Positions 18,389 through 36,519 are shown, numbered from the stretch's first letter. The stretch is 64,000 nt of DNA from Leptospira alstonii serovar Sichuan str. 79601 (GCF_000347175.1 NZ_ANIK01000056.1:56001-120000); one strand, 5' to 3'. A program made the numbers and translations. Notes: a model not told the origin generated them from the letters alone.

Positions 18389-18904
18389 TTATGCGCTATT
18401 CAACTCGAAATTTTTTCCGAACAAAATTTTCTTCAAAATCAATTTTTGATTGGAAAAAATCGTAAAATAAAAATGAAGAGGGACTTCTTGCTTTCTGAAC
18501 TTTATAAGTTCATCCGCTAAATTTTTACTTTGCGAATCTTCTTCCCTGTCCAAATCGACGAGTCTAGAAAAGAGCTTACAGACCGATATACCGAAATAGA
18601 ACCCTGCGAACTTTGCCTCATACCAATCTTGGTGATCAGGACGAAAAGAATATCGAATCAGTCGTTGGTGCTTTGATTGATAGAGTGTTTTTCTAAAAGC
18701 CGTATCTGGGAATTTAGAGAACAGATTTCTTTTTTGAAATTTGAGCATCAAATAATGAAAGTAATTCTTTAAATTCTTATGTCTTTTGATTTGTTTTCGA
18801 ATAAATGTATCTAAATGTGTTGGAACTAATAAATCGGAAGGTCCTATGTCTTTTTTGGATTTACCTTTGAACTCTGTGAAATCGTTTAAATGATTTTTTT
18901 GCAT
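18389..18904 (-). CDS. DUF1564-like Leptospira protein
   Basis: This is a 171-residue basic protein. The order of motifs fits the Leptospira-specific DUF1564 group as I remember it: LLVPTHLDTFIRKQI near 25, a helix with KNLKNYFHYLMLKFQKR, the stretch FRKTLYQSKHQRLIRYSFRP (about 85-105), and then DWYEAKFAGFYFGISVCKLF. The last part looks like a ribbon-helix-helix or other small DNA-binding helix pair. Such proteins are numerous in Leptospira and have no settled function; regulation or an antitoxin role would be inference. A purine-rich site (GGGGAAGAT) precedes the ATG. Confidence 0.65.
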   Translation of the reverse strand: MQKNHLNDFTEFKGKSKKDIGPSDLLVPTHLDTFIRKQIKRHKNLKNYFHYLMLKFQKRNLFSKFPDTAFRKTLYQSKHQRLIRYSFRPDHQDWYEAKFAGFYFGISVCKLFSRLVDLDREEDSQSKNLADELIKFRKQEVPLHFYFTIFSNQKLILKKILFGKNFELNSA

Positions 18905-19038
18905 TTTTATCTTCCCCTAAATAATGCGGTTTCAGAAGGAGTTAAGATGTCTTAATGAAATGAAAAAAATTTAAGAAAATATCTATTAAATGCAAAATAA
19001 ATAATGATATAGATCGATGAATTTTGCCAAATTTACCC

Positions 19039-19980
19039 TTAAGAAAAAAAATTTAAAACGGCCACATGAGCTTCCACCGATTCCGATAAAGCATTTAAAT
19101 CGTATCCCCCTTCTAAAAAGGATAATACTTTACCTCCGCAGATTTTGTCGGCGCTTTCTAAAACGATTCGAGTTAGATCTTCAAACCCCTTCGTTGTGAT
19201 ATTCATTCCTCCGAGAGGATCTTCCTTATGTGCGTCAAAGCCTGCAGATATTAAGATGATATCCGGTTTAAAATGTTCCATTGTCGGAATCACGATTTCT
19301 TTAAACTTCTGAATATAGGCTTGGTTGTCGGAATTCGCTTGCATTGGGATATTTTTCGTGGTTCCAATTCCCTCGCCTTTTCCCGTTTCACTTAAAAGGC
19401 CGGTCATAGGGTAGAAAGGAAATTGATGAATCGATAGATAAAAGACATTTGGATTTTGATAAAAGATTTCCTGGGTTCCATTTCCATGATGGACATCCCA
19501 ATCAATAATAAAGATTTTCTTGAATCCGCTTTTTTGTAAATACCGAGCGGTAATAGCAACGTTGTTTAAAATACAAAAGCCCATGATTCGATTGTGTTCT
19601 GCGTGATGTCCCGGAGGTCTAAGGAGGGAAAAGCCGTTCTTTATGGCTCCTGAAATTAAGGCATCGGCTAATGTTATGCCTGAATTGGCGGCTGAATAAG
19701 CGGCAATCCACGATTTTTCCGTAAAAGGGGTATCGGGATCAAAATAACCTCTTTTTCCTTTAGAACTTTCAATTTTTTGAATATGATCAATAGAATGAAT
19801 TTCGGTGAAAAATTCATGTGAAACCTTCTTTATTTCAGGAACAAATAAAGAAGTGAAATAACTGGTTTGATGTAATTTATTAAGACACGCAAGTAATCTG
19901 TCGGAATTCTCATAATGTTGAATTCTAGGATCTGCGTTATGGTAGAGAAAATCTTGTGAATAAATAAAACCTGTCGTCAT
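19039..19980 (-). CDS. Histone-deacetylase-like amidohydrolase
   Basis: This 313-residue zinc-dependent deacylase is of the class II HDAC/acetoin-utilisation type. Seen catalytic parts: His125-His126 in RPPGHHAEHN, the metal ligands Asp162 and His164 in IIDWDVHHGNGT, Asp249 in SAGFDAHKEDPLGG, and the closing FLEGGYDLNALS. In bacteria such enzymes remove acetyl groups from polyamines, acetoin enzymes or proteins; the substrate cannot be read here. It is a single gene with long AT-rich flanks, so its regulation is independent of its neighbours. Confidence 0.92.
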   Translation of the reverse strand: MTTGFIYSQDFLYHNADPRIQHYENSDRLLACLNKLHQTSYFTSLFVPEIKKVSHEFFTEIHSIDHIQKIESSKGKRGYFDPDTPFTEKSWIAAYSAANSGITLADALISGAIKNGFSLLRPPGHHAEHNRIMGFCILNNVAITARYLQKSGFKKIFIIDWDVHHGNGTQEIFYQNPNVFYLSIHQFPFYPMTGLLSETGKGEGIGTTKNIPMQANSDNQAYIQKFKEIVIPTMEHFKPDIILISAGFDAHKEDPLGGMNITTKGFEDLTRIVLESADKICGGKVLSFLEGGYDLNALSESVEAHVAVLNFFS

Positions 19981-20507
19981 TTTTAATCCTATCTTGAATT
20001 TATTTTTTGAACGGATATATCGGGTTGAATTGAAATCATACTATTTCGTTCTATCATAGTATAAAAAAGGGAAGTTGATCTCAATAAGATTTAAACTCTC
20101 CGGTTTCGAACAATTCGCCGTCCCGACGTTTGTTAGAACGATTAAAAATAATATCTTGGCTAAATGGAAACGAAGTCTTTGTAATACATTAAAGGATAGT
20201 TATGAATCCGGTAAAATGCGCCTAACAGTGATTTAAGTTGAAATTTTAAGCGATGGATTCTCATTTTTGGTTTTGATAGAGATTTCTTTCAGATTGGTCC
20301 ATCCAAAATCCGAAAAATAATTCGATTTTAACTTTGAATTTTAAACTATTTTTTAGTTGAACGTATTGAATTCCGACATTTATTAAGAACCAAAAAGCCC
20401 ATCTTTAAAGTAGTTAATTATGTCGTTAAAGGGTGTTTCGAGCTAAGTATGAGATTTTTGTGATCGGTTCTAAAACTTTTTTGATCCTTGAATAACTTTT
20501 AAATCCT
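19981..20507. other. Gene-free AT-rich stretch
   Basis: This lies between the start of the deacetylase gene and the start of the glycoside hydrolase gene, which are transcribed away from each other. It must hold both promoters, but I cannot point to convincing -35/-10 pairs. No repeats matching the other families were found. Confidence 0.5.
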
Positions 20508-21755
20508 GTGAATAAAATTATCATATTTATCCTAACTTTTTTCTTTTGGATTTCTCCTTCGTCTCCTGATTTTGATCTCCCCTTTCCAATAAAAAAGAAT
20601 ACTAAGAAGCATTCTCTGGAAACGGTTCTTTCCGAGTCTCGAGGTGTTGCGGTCGGATCTCCTGAAATTATAGAAAAAAAAGAAAATAGAACTCGTCTCA
20701 AAACCTACGAAAATTGCGGAAATGAATGCGATGCCGAAAAAACTCGAGACGTTTTGGGACAAACTCCAGTTACGGGAATAAAGGGGAAAGCGCTTATAGA
20801 TCGGTTTAAGACGCAATCTTCCCAATCCGGAGCTACTGGGGGCGCAAAAGTGGAAGCCGTAGCAACTCAGGATAGAGACAATACTTTAGAGAATGTCGAA
20901 GCACAAACGATTTCTAATATAAAAGTTCCGGAATTTTCGCGGGGGATTTATATTTCGCAAAGAACTTTGAAGAAGGCGAAAGAATTTTATGATATCAGGA
21001 AAAAAGGGAAACAATACGGAGTCAATTTTCTTGTAATTGATATTCAACCCTTAGTTCCGTCTAAGGAAATTGTAGAAACTTTGGTAGCCGAAGGATTTTA
21101 TCCCGTTGCCAGAGTTGTGAATTTTGACGGCGGACTTCCGACTGAAAAGCCGTCAAACCAAAGAATTGCTTCCATACACAAATCGATTCAAGCCGCTTGT
21201 AAGTCCGGTTTTCCGGAAATTCAATTAGATTACATTCGTTATGCTGATAATCTTCAGTTAAAACTGAGTTACGAAACGAGGTATAAAAATATTTCCGAAA
21301 TTATCAAGAATATTAGAAAAGAAACTCTCAAATGTGAGAACCTTCCGTATATAGGAGCCGATATTTTTGGTCGGATCCCCTTCAACCAAAATGATATGAT
21401 TGGACAAAAAGTGGAAATATTTGCTCAGGTAGTCGATGTTCTCTATCCAATGCTTTATCCATCGCACTTTTACGGTATGCCGGCTAAAATCAAAAATCCC
21501 TATCAAACCGTTTATGACGGAACTCTTCTCACTATAAAAAGATCGCTGAAGACAACGAGAGTCATTCCTTACATTCAAGGTTTCAACATGTCCGTTAAAA
21601 AGTCGGAACTCACACTTTCAAATTACATCAAAGCACAGATAAAAGCTTCTTACGATAGTGGGGGGCACGGATTTGTAGTTTGGAATGCTTGGAACGATTA
21701 CGAATCAACGTTCCAAGCGTTGAAGGATTACGACGAAGAGATAAAAAAGAATTAA
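20508..21755 (+). CDS. Putative glycoside hydrolase (DUF4015 type)
   Basis: This 415-residue protein starts at a GTG with a signal-type segment ([17 protein letters not shown]). A low-complexity linker of about 110 residues leads to the domain that starts [18 protein letters not shown]. The barrel-like motifs [44 protein letters not shown] and VIPYIQGFN follow, then [13 protein letters not shown]. This order matches the DUF4015 putative glycosyl-hydrolase group (TIM barrel). The Asp and Glu residues at strand ends (DIQP, QLDYIRY) are good catalytic candidates. The substrate is unknown. It is probably periplasmic or surface located. Confidence 0.85.
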   Translation: MNKIIIFILTFFFWISPSSPDFDLPFPIKKNTKKHSLETVLSESRGVAVGSPEIIEKKENRTRLKTYENCGNECDAEKTRDVLGQTPVTGIKGKALIDRFKTQSSQSGATGGAKVEAVATQDRDNTLENVEAQTISNIKVPEFSRGIYISQRTLKKAKEFYDIRKKGKQYGVNFLVIDIQPLVPSKEIVETLVAEGFYPVARVVNFDGGLPTEKPSNQRIASIHKSIQAACKSGFPEIQLDYIRYADNLQLKLSYETRYKNISEIIKNIRKETLKCENLPYIGADIFGRIPFNQNDMIGQKVEIFAQVVDVLYPMLYPSHFYGMPAKIKNPYQTVYDGTLLTIKRSLKTTRVIPYIQGFNMSVKKSELTLSNYIKAQIKASYDSGGHGFVVWNAWNDYESTFQALKDYDEEIKKN

Positions 21756-21763
21756 CTTTACCG

Positions 21764-21832
21764 CTTGTCCCAAAACCTGAATGGAAATTTGCGGTAGTTC
21801 CCACATTTTCATCCTTTGAGACAAGTTCTAAA
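21764..21832 (-). mobile_element. Short copy of the TTAGAACTT element
   Basis: Read on the minus strand it starts TTAGAACTTGTCTCAAAGG and ends GGTTTTGGGACAAG, with the core GTGGGAACTACCGCAAATTT. It is 69 bp, about 40 bp shorter than the 17909 copy. It lies nine bases after the glycoside hydrolase stop, between converging genes, so it may also act as a transcription end. Confidence 0.55.
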
Positions 21833-21868
21833 ACAGAGATTCCCTAATCCGATTTCAAAGGAATTCTT

Positions 21869-22300
21869 TTAAAAAAAATCGGGGTGATTGGAAAGGGGAA
21901 CCCAAAGATTCAAAAGATAAAGAGCCAAAACGATCGTAAAACAGAGGCTGAAAAAAAATCCGATTTTCACGGGTTGTGTATGAGTTCGATATCCCGATAG
22001 AAAGATATGAAGCGATAAAAAACCGACGGCGATCGTTTCCGCTATTAAAACCGCCACGACCGGAGGTTGGGGGCCGAAGAATAAAATCAGAATCGCGGGA
22101 AGAAATCCCAAGAAACTCATAAAAGCTCCGGTAGTGATCCACATCATTAAGATCAAACGAGACTGTCTTTCTTCCGGAAATTGAAAGAAACCGACCGCCG
22201 CACCTACGATCAATTGATGAATCAATCCGTGAACGGTATAAAGAATTCCGGACGAAATGAGAACGATTTCTGGGACATGGATATGTTCGAATGAGTTCAA
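21869..22300 (-). CDS. Four-helix membrane protein
   Basis: This 143-residue protein has four clear hydrophobic segments: about 12-35, 47-70, 75-98 and 112-133. It has no enzyme motif that I recognise. His residues near the first helix (YTVHGLIHQLIVG) might bind a metal or haem, but this is only a guess. An overlapping reverse ORF in another frame (to 22355) is a shadow. It is divergent from the acetoacetyl-CoA synthetase gene. Confidence 0.7.
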   Translation of the reverse strand: MNSFEHIHVPEIVLISSGILYTVHGLIHQLIVGAAVGFFQFPEERQSRLILMMWITTGAFMSFLGFLPAILILFFGPQPPVVAVLIAETIAVGFLSLHIFLSGYRTHTQPVKIGFFFSLCFTIVLALYLLNLWVPLSNHPDFF

Positions 22301-22346
22301 TGGAGTTTCTCGAATTTATTTTTTCTAAACATATACGGAGCGTTCC

Positions 22347-22382
<36 letters not shown>

Positions 22383-22426
22383 GAAAAAAATGTAATAGAG
22401 AGCGAAAAAACGAAATCGAGTCTTAC

Positions 22427-24409
<1,983 letters not shown>

Positions 24410-24517
24410 TGCCCGTTTCAAAAATAGAGTTATTGAAAAAAAACATATCCGCTTTTAACAAAACTGCTTTATGTTCGTTTTCAAGTGAATTTTGAGAGAA
24501 ATATTTTGTCGGAACCA

Positions 24518-25480
24518 ATGAAAATTCATCCAAAAAAAGTTACATTTAAAGAATTTAAATTCTTCGCAAAACAATTCATTGTGAAACGAAGGAATCGAAA
24601 GAAAATTCTTATCGTTCTTTTTCTTTCGGTTCTTTGTTTTGCGGACGAACTGCGGCGTTCTCCCTTGGAAGCGCAGGGAGATATATTCAGATTCTATAAT
24701 GTTTCCAGGCTGAAAGAAATTTTGGAAAAGGGAGAATTGAAAGTCGCCGGTGATTCCGCGTATGAACCCTTTTATATCGTAAACGCAAAAGAAGGTTTTC
24801 CCGGTTTTGATTACGAGTTGGGAAAAGCCTACGCGGACTTTCTCGGAGTAAAATATAAATTCGTTCCTTATCCCGAATTCAACGAATTTGCGGATGCGAT
24901 CAAAAAAAAGGAGGCGGACATCGCGTTATCCGGAATCTCGAGTAGTCTCGAAAGATCCAAAAAAGTAAGGTTCAGCGCGGCTTATCTGATCGCAACTCCC
25001 GCCGCTCTGATTCGAAAATCCGTTCTTCCTCCGCCTCCGGAAGGGAATATTATCACGACTCAGAGTTTTAGAAACATTCTCGATTTAGCGGATGTGAGCG
25101 GGGTCACGTTTGCGGTCAGATCCTTTTCCAATCGTCACGAGTTTCTTCTTAAAAAATTCAAGAACAATCGGATTTTCACTTACGGTGATACGCCTTCCGC
25201 CTGGGAAGCCGTCAAAAACGGCACCGCAAATTGTCTGGTCTCGGATTCTTTTTACATCAAAGGTCTTCTTCTTAAGGACAAATCGATTGCCTCCAATTTC
25301 AGGCCCCTTCTCGAACCCGTCCAAAGAGAGGATATCAGCGCCGCCTTTCCTCAAGGAGATCCGGCGTTTATTAGAAATTTTGAATTCTTTCTCGAGGAGC
25401 TGGGACGATCCGGAGTCCTTAGGGAAATGGAAGATAAATATTTCAATAAATCGGATTGGGTTCCTATCGAGCGACCCTAG
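24518..25480 (+). CDS. Extracellular solute-binding protein (family 3)
   Basis: This periplasmic binding protein of the polar amino-acid ABC group has 320 residues from the ATG at 24518; a GTG at 24485 is an alternative. A basic start and hydrophobic run (KKILIVLFLSVLCFAD) form the export signal. The binding fold is seen as LKVAGDSAYEPFYIVNA, then GFPGFDYELGKAYADFLGV, then KKKEADIALSGISSSLERS and RFSAAYLIATPAALI. No permease or ATPase gene is nearby. The stop codon and the last residues (ERP) lie inside a 69-bp tandem repeat that continues downstream, so the original C-terminus may have been replaced. Confidence 0.85.
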   Translation: MKIHPKKVTFKEFKFFAKQFIVKRRNRKKILIVLFLSVLCFADELRRSPLEAQGDIFRFYNVSRLKEILEKGELKVAGDSAYEPFYIVNAKEGFPGFDYELGKAYADFLGVKYKFVPYPEFNEFADAIKKKEADIALSGISSSLERSKKVRFSAAYLIATPAALIRKSVLPPPPEGNIITTQSFRNILDLADVSGVTFAVRSFSNRHEFLLKKFKNNRIFTYGDTPSAWEAVKNGTANCLVSDSFYIKGLLLKDKSIASNFRPLLEPVQREDISAAFPQGDPAFIRNFEFFLEELGRSGVLREMEDKYFNKSDWVPIERP

Positions 25481-25612
25481 AAGCGAGATAGCCAACGAGC
25501 AGCGGAGCGTTGCGAGTGGCTCTTTGCGAAGCAAAGATGAGGCCCCTAGAAGCGAGATAGCCAACGAGCAGCGGAGCGTTGCGAGTGGCTCTTTGCGAAG
25601 CAAAGATGAGGC
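25475..25612. repeat. Two 69-bp tandem repeat units
   Basis: Unit one is 25475-25543 and unit two is 25544-25612; they look identical. The unit contains the palindrome CTTTGCGAAGCAAAG and the GC-rich run GAGCAGCGGAGCGTTGCGAG. The period is a multiple of three, so both strands stay open through it. The first unit contains the TAG stop of the solute-binding protein gene. Confidence 0.95.
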
Positions 25613-25690
25613 CCCGAGTTTATAAAGGTCCGCTGGTAACGTAGGCGTCTGGGCGCGCTCGACGGATTCTGTTCCGTTTTGGAATGAGCC

Positions 25691-27045
<1,355 letters not shown>

Positions 27046-27252
27046 CTTCCCACGGAATTTTTTCCGGATAAAACCTAAAAACTCCTTGGAGCTTATCTAA
27101 AATCGTTCGCTATATCACGCCAAACTTGCGTTAAACCTATCTCCTATCCACTATCCACTAAAACCTATGTCTCTTAAATCTTCGTAACTGAATTCCGACT
27201 ACTTAGAAACCGATATTCAAGATAGAATTCTCCCTAAACAGAAACAAAATCT

Positions 27253-28539
<1,287 letters not shown>

Positions 28540-29063
28540 GGAAGTTATGTGTTGATTCTGCGCATTCCAACGGTCTTGTTTAGAGTTTTGCCAAGATGTT
28601 TGAAAATGCGGGAACGTTTTAGGGGTCGGATGTCAGGGTTTTAGTAGATAGGCCTTTCAATAGAACTACTCAATAGTCTGAATTGAAGCAGTGTTTGCGA
28701 TAAAAATTAACAGTACTCAATTTTATAGAGATCAGTAACGCGAAAGCGATTGAAGCGAGATCAACAAATTGGAATGACGAAGGAAAAACGTTCTTCGAGC
28801 AAACCTTCAATTTGTTGATCAGAGCAGAAAGCGCGGCCCCTCACCGGTTTTTTCATATGGGAAAAACCGGTGAGGGGTTCGCCCAAACTTTACGCCACAA
28901 ATTCACTTGAAATCAGAAAAATCGTTTTGCGAAACGCGAATCAGATCCGAAAAGTCGGATCTGATTTCATTTGTCCCTTCGTTGTGGAGTTTTCTTAGGT
29001 AACGATTGAATCGTTAGAGATCCCAACCGTTCCCGCTCGGAAGAAACTACCCGAACGAGGCGC
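28540..29063. other. Gene-free stretch with the two-hairpin element
   Basis: This is a convergent intergenic space of 524 bases. The middle (28736-28884) holds the two-hairpin repeat described separately. The first 190 bases are AT-rich, with nothing I can name. The last 180 are moderately GC-rich and contain only short palindromes (ATCAGATCCGA and GTCGGATCTGAT near 28930-28970) that might form a weak hairpin. Confidence 0.6.
28736..28884 (+). repeat. Two-hairpin structured repeat, copy 1
   Basis: Order: GCGAAAGCGATTGAAGCG, then stem 1 (GATCAACAAATTG at 28759-28771 with CAATTTGTTGATC at 28808-28820), then AGAGCAGAAAGCGCGG. Stem 2 follows (16 bp, arms 28837-28852 and 28862-28877), then TTCGCCC. 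Stem 2 could end transcription of the PilZ-like gene and of the opposite lipoprotein gene. Related copies are at 31781, 55284 and 57421. Confidence 0.75.
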
Positions 29064-30212
29064 TCAATTTTCGGTGTAGAGTCCGAAATGTCGGGAGGAA
29101 GCGGCCGTACATCCGCCCATCGAGCAGGCGACCATGGCCGCGGTGATTTTTCCGTTCACAGTCCGCGCGATCATCACCAAATTGTCGTTAGCTGCCAGCG
29201 GCATTCCTCCTCCTCCGTTGCCGAACGTTGTGGAAGCCGAAATACCATTTGTGAAAGCGGGAACGTTGGTGGAAGAGTTACCGTTGTTTTGAGCCGACAA
29301 GGTGCGCGCGTCGATATTCACGCCTGTACAGATCCCGTTTAAACAAGTGAATTTACCGCTTACGAAAGAGTCGACTGTCGCCGCATTGGCTCCCCGCAGG
29401 TTGTCAAAACCGAGTAACGTCTTGCCGTTGAAAATTCCGGCGCCGTTTAGAGAAGTGTCCTTAGCCAAACCGAAAAAACCGCCTTTGTCGGTACCCATAT
29501 CCAGAATGAGCACACCCGTCGAAGAAACGAACGCCGTTTCACCGGTATTCCATACGACTTTACCTTCGGTGCAGATTCCGTTATTGATATTTACCGCCGT
29601 ACCCGCGCCACCCAAAGTCGTAATCGTTCCTGCAACGAATTTCTGGTTCGTTCCCGTGATCGTCAGTGTTCCGTATCCTCCCTGGAATGAACCCGCTACG
29701 GTTCCGAACATCGCTTGAACCACGTTGAACGTTCCGGTCACGTCGGAACAGTTAGAACTTTTTTCCGTGTACACCTCCGCGCGCATCGCCGTCACGGGTG
29801 CACCGCCTGCGTTTGAGTAACCGGAAATCGGCGTGGCCAAAAGTCCCACACCTGCAATGGGAATTGCGAACCCGCCTTGTGTATAGGACGGTGCGGAAAG
29901 AAGGGAGATGAAAGGGCTCGCAGTATATGTGGCCACTTGACCGGAAATTTTTTCGTTGGTCGTGAGATTCGTAAACGAGAAATTTCCGAAGTTGGCTTTT
30001 ACCATATCCCCGGTCATAACGTCTCCGGGACTTTTCGTTCCGCCGTAGGATACGGATGAGCTATTATTTGTCGAAGATCCGGCTAACAAGGCCACTAAAG
30101 CCAAGAGAGTCGAGGAATCGTCATTGTCCTTCTTGCAATTCAAAACGGTCGCGGCGAGGACGGTAAGCGCGACTAAAACCCGAGTAAAGTGTGAAATAAG
30201 AAGATGATTCAT
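29064..30212 (-). CDS. Hypothetical Gly/Ala/Asn-rich lipoprotein
   Basis: From the ATG at 30212 (an upstream TTG at 30248 is less likely) this has 382 residues. The signal segment LVALTVLAATVLNC ends in a loose spirochaete lipobox with Cys, then KKDNDDSSTL. The mature protein is rich in Gly, Thr, Asn and Ser with many short beta stretches, and has several Cys in the second half (GICTEGKV, FTCLNGICTGVN, VACSMGGCTA), which may form disulphides. It is probably surface or periplasmic. Base composition is more GC-rich than the neighbours. I do not know the family. Confidence 0.7.
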   Translation of the reverse strand: MNHLLISHFTRVLVALTVLAATVLNCKKDNDDSSTLLALVALLAGSSTNNSSSVSYGGTKSPGDVMTGDMVKANFGNFSFTNLTTNEKISGQVATYTASPFISLLSAPSYTQGGFAIPIAGVGLLATPISGYSNAGGAPVTAMRAEVYTEKSSNCSDVTGTFNVVQAMFGTVAGSFQGGYGTLTITGTNQKFVAGTITTLGGAGTAVNINNGICTEGKVVWNTGETAFVSSTGVLILDMGTDKGGFFGLAKDTSLNGAGIFNGKTLLGFDNLRGANAATVDSFVSGKFTCLNGICTGVNIDARTLSAQNNGNSSTNVPAFTNGISASTTFGNGGGGMPLAANDNLVMIARTVNGKITAAMVACSMGGCTAASSRHFGLYTEN

Positions 30213-30472
30213 AAAATGGTAGCGTCGGCAATATCGTAGCAACGACAACCATTAAAAAGAGATGCTTCCGCAAAAACTTTTACCGCGATAAACAACCGTA
30301 ACTTTTTACAGAGACAAATTGACACAGCTTTGAAACTTGCAAACCAAACGTTAGATATAACTTTGAACCTCTTCGATCGAAACGGACGCGAGTGAGTATT
30401 AAAAAAAAATGAACCTCCCGACTTAGGAAAAGTAAGACGAGGTTTAAGGGTAAATTCTTAAACGCCGATTTA

Positions 30473-31658
<1,186 letters not shown>

Positions 31659-32098
31659 TTACAAAGATCGGCCGATCTTTCCGACTCGCCTCGAAAAAAG
31701 ATGCGTTCGGATATTCTAAAACTGATTTGCGGGAATTGTTTGCAGAATTCAAAAGCCCACGTATAGAGAGATCCCCCACTGGGCGGATCCAACGTTCTTA
31801 AGCAAAGCTCAAGAACGTTGGACCGGGCTCTCCGCTTCAATCTGCAAAGCAACATGAAATACCATCGTTGATCTCTGAGTGCATGTTGCATTGCAGTATT
31901 TTCGCTACGATCCCTTCCGCGAACCGTGTAGTTCCGACGTTTCAAGTGGCAGGACCGGTTTAAAGCCGTATTAGCCTTCGGAAGTTTCTCGATCGGGACA
32001 TAAAATCTAGGAACTCCTAGCCCGGGGAGACGATGAATTTACTCGAAATGTGGGAACTCATACGATCGCACCGGAAATGACTCCGGCGGATGGGAATT
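31659..32098. other. Gene-free stretch with two-hairpin element, copy 2
   Basis: Between the TPR gene and mtnC, both on the minus strand. It holds the two-hairpin element at 31781-31922 and, beyond it, the motif GTGTAGTTCCGACGTTTC, which also occurs in part near 5770 and 13035. From 31975 to 32098 nothing else is seen. Confidence 0.6.
31781..31922 (-). repeat. Two-hairpin structured repeat, copy 2
   Basis: Read on the minus strand: GCGGAAGGGATCGTAGCG, stem 1 (arms 31882-31896 and 31842-31856, with an internal AAT/TTT bulge), TTGAAGCGGAGAGCCCGG, stem 2 (arms 31811-31822 and 31788-31799, 12 bp), then TCCGCCC. The order and the unpaired words match copy 1, while the stem sequences differ. Confidence 0.75.
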
Positions 32099-34231
<2,133 letters not shown>

Positions 34232-34631
34232 ATTCTCTCCGATTTTTATACGAGTTTTCGATTTCCAGGAAACGAATCCAAACAATGAAGGAAGCGGAGA
34301 AAACTCAAGGAAACTTTAACTTTGATTTTAGGGAACCTCTAAAATCCTGCATTTTTTTGAAAATCTATATTATAGAATGCTTTATAACAGCGTTTTGTGC
34401 ATATCCAAATATCGAAACGGATGCGTTTAGTGGTTCTCTTTAGAATTCGAATCTCCCGTTCGAATCGATACAACCGGACAACCAGCCGACGAGACATAGA
34501 CATATCCTCGATTCATTTTGCGCAAAAACGATATCCGGATGAAAAAAAACCGTTTTTGATCGGTTTTATAATATTTAGTTGACCCATATGGTTTTAATGA
34601 TTCTTTTCTTCCAAACAAATCGGTTTTAACA
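34232..34631. other. Gene-free stretch between divergent genes
   Basis: This 400-base AT-rich space holds the promoters of the MFS-mtnC operon and of the lipase gene. I see no repeat from the families described and no clear promoter pair. Confidence 0.5.
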
Positions 34632-35573
<942 letters not shown>

Positions 35574-35860
35574 AATTCGGAAAGGGAAATGAATCCGACG
35601 GATTTTTTTTTGCCTTTCGCATAACGTCATCCTGTAGATGTTCAGATCTTCGGGAACAACGGCCTGTTTATGAAAGGTTGAACTATTGTTATCCGATGTT
35701 TTCGGTACATCGGAGTATGTTGTACGACTCAGGATGAAAATAGAAATGAGTAAATAGAATAGCGGTTTATGAACTTTATACTTTCGTTTTTTTGTATTTA
35801 CCATTATCATAGGATCTCTTTGTTTTCAAACTATGCATGACATTAAAATATACGATGTTC

Positions 35861-35922
35861 GCATAACGAAATAGGCTTCTCGACGTTTGCGGTCCTGGAG
35901 CGCCGCGAGAAGCCGAAGATGC
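35861..35922 (-). repeat. Palindromic attC-like element, copy A
   Basis: This is a 62-bp element. Stem arms GGCTTCTCG (35874-35882) and CGAGAAGCC (35906-35914) match perfectly. On the minus strand it ends in GTTATGC followed by GAAC, a typical integron attC R' core, and it begins GCATCTTCGG. It starts 12 bases after the ParE-like toxin stop. It matches copy B at 60 of 62 bases. The usual left AAC core is absent, so it is attC-like rather than a classic attC. Confidence 0.6.
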
Positions 35923-35933
35923 CAACAATTCCT

Positions 35934-36227
35934 TCAGGGATTATTTAACAATCTTGCTGAATGATGAATCGTAACAATTTCAATGTTTAGAAATTTATTT
36001 ACACGGTAAACAATGCGATAATTCCCCGAAATTCGTTCCCTTAAGTTTTCAATATTAAATTCAGGGACCACCCTCCCCATTAATGGAAACGAAGGAATTT
36101 TTTCTACCGTATTGATAATTCTATTTATTACGTTTAACGCGTAGATTTCAGAATCTTTAGTTATATAATCGTAAATATCTTGTAAATCAGACTTGGCTCT
36201 TAGAGACCAAACTATCTCTTTCGCCAT
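35934..36227 (-). CDS. ParE/RelE-family toxin
   Basis: This 97-residue toxin has the ParE-like plan. KEIVWSLRAKSDLQDIYDYI (3-22) is the helix pair. PSFPLMGRVVPEF (near 50) fits the family P-x-x-GR-x-V-P-E motif, and the strands RERISGNYRIVYRVN and IEIVTIHHSARLL end in the usual HxxR position. ParE poisons gyrase and RelE cleaves mRNA; the sequence here favours ParE. Its ATG overlaps the upstream antitoxin stop by 16 bases, as coupled toxin-antitoxin genes do. It is followed by the attC-like copy A. Confidence 0.85.
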   Translation of the reverse strand: MAKEIVWSLRAKSDLQDIYDYITKDSEIYALNVINRIINTVEKIPSFPLMGRVVPEFNIENLRERISGNYRIVYRVNKFLNIEIVTIHHSARLLNNP

Positions 36228-36400
36228 TTATTAATTTCTTCGAGGATTTGTGCATGAGGCACAAATTTATTATTATCCAACTCAGTTAAGCCCTGTTGAA
36301 CTTTTTTAGAAAAGTAAAGTTCTTCCATAATATCATCAAAAGACGTATCATCCGGTAAACTTTTAATAAGATTGATCGCCTGTTGTTTCGTTGAAGGCAT
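36212..36400 (-). CDS. Antitoxin of the ParE-like module
   Basis: This 62-residue partner of the ParE-like toxin starts MPSTKQQAINLIKSLPDD. It has a short N-terminal helix that may bind DNA and an acidic to basic C-terminus (VPHAQILEEINKWRKR) likely to wrap the toxin. It overlaps the toxin by 16 bases. The exact antitoxin family is not clear to me. Confidence 0.75.
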   Translation of the reverse strand: MPSTKQQAINLIKSLPDDTSFDDIMEELYFSKKVQQGLTELDNNKFVPHAQILEEINKWRKR

Positions 36401-36457
36401 AAGAAATAATTGTTTCGAAAGTAATAATTGTCAAATAAAATTTAAGTGCCTGTGTTC

Positions 36458-36519
36458 GCATAACGAAATAGGCTCCTCGACGTTTGCGGTCCTGGAGCGC
36501 CGCGAGAAGCCGAAGGTGC
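36458..36519 (-). repeat. Palindromic attC-like element, copy B
   Basis: This 62-bp element matches copy A except for two bases (GGCTCCTCG in the left arm, and GGTGC in place of GATGC). On the minus strand it lies five bases after the VapC-like stop and ends GTTATGC then GAAC. Its centre is 597 bp from copy A, with one complete toxin-antitoxin module between them. Confidence 0.6.

Noticed and set aside
25475..25612. Possible CRISPR-like repeats
   Set aside because: Only two adjoining 69-bp units with no spacers, so it is a simple tandem repeat.
25110..25625. Overlapping ORFs on both strands through the 69-bp repeat
   Set aside because: They stay open only because the repeat period is a multiple of three; most of their length is antisense or out of frame within the solute-binding protein gene.
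31659..31945. N-terminal extension of the exported TPR protein
   Set aside because: It runs through the two-hairpin repeat; a GTG at 31658 with AAGG before it gives a normal signal peptide.
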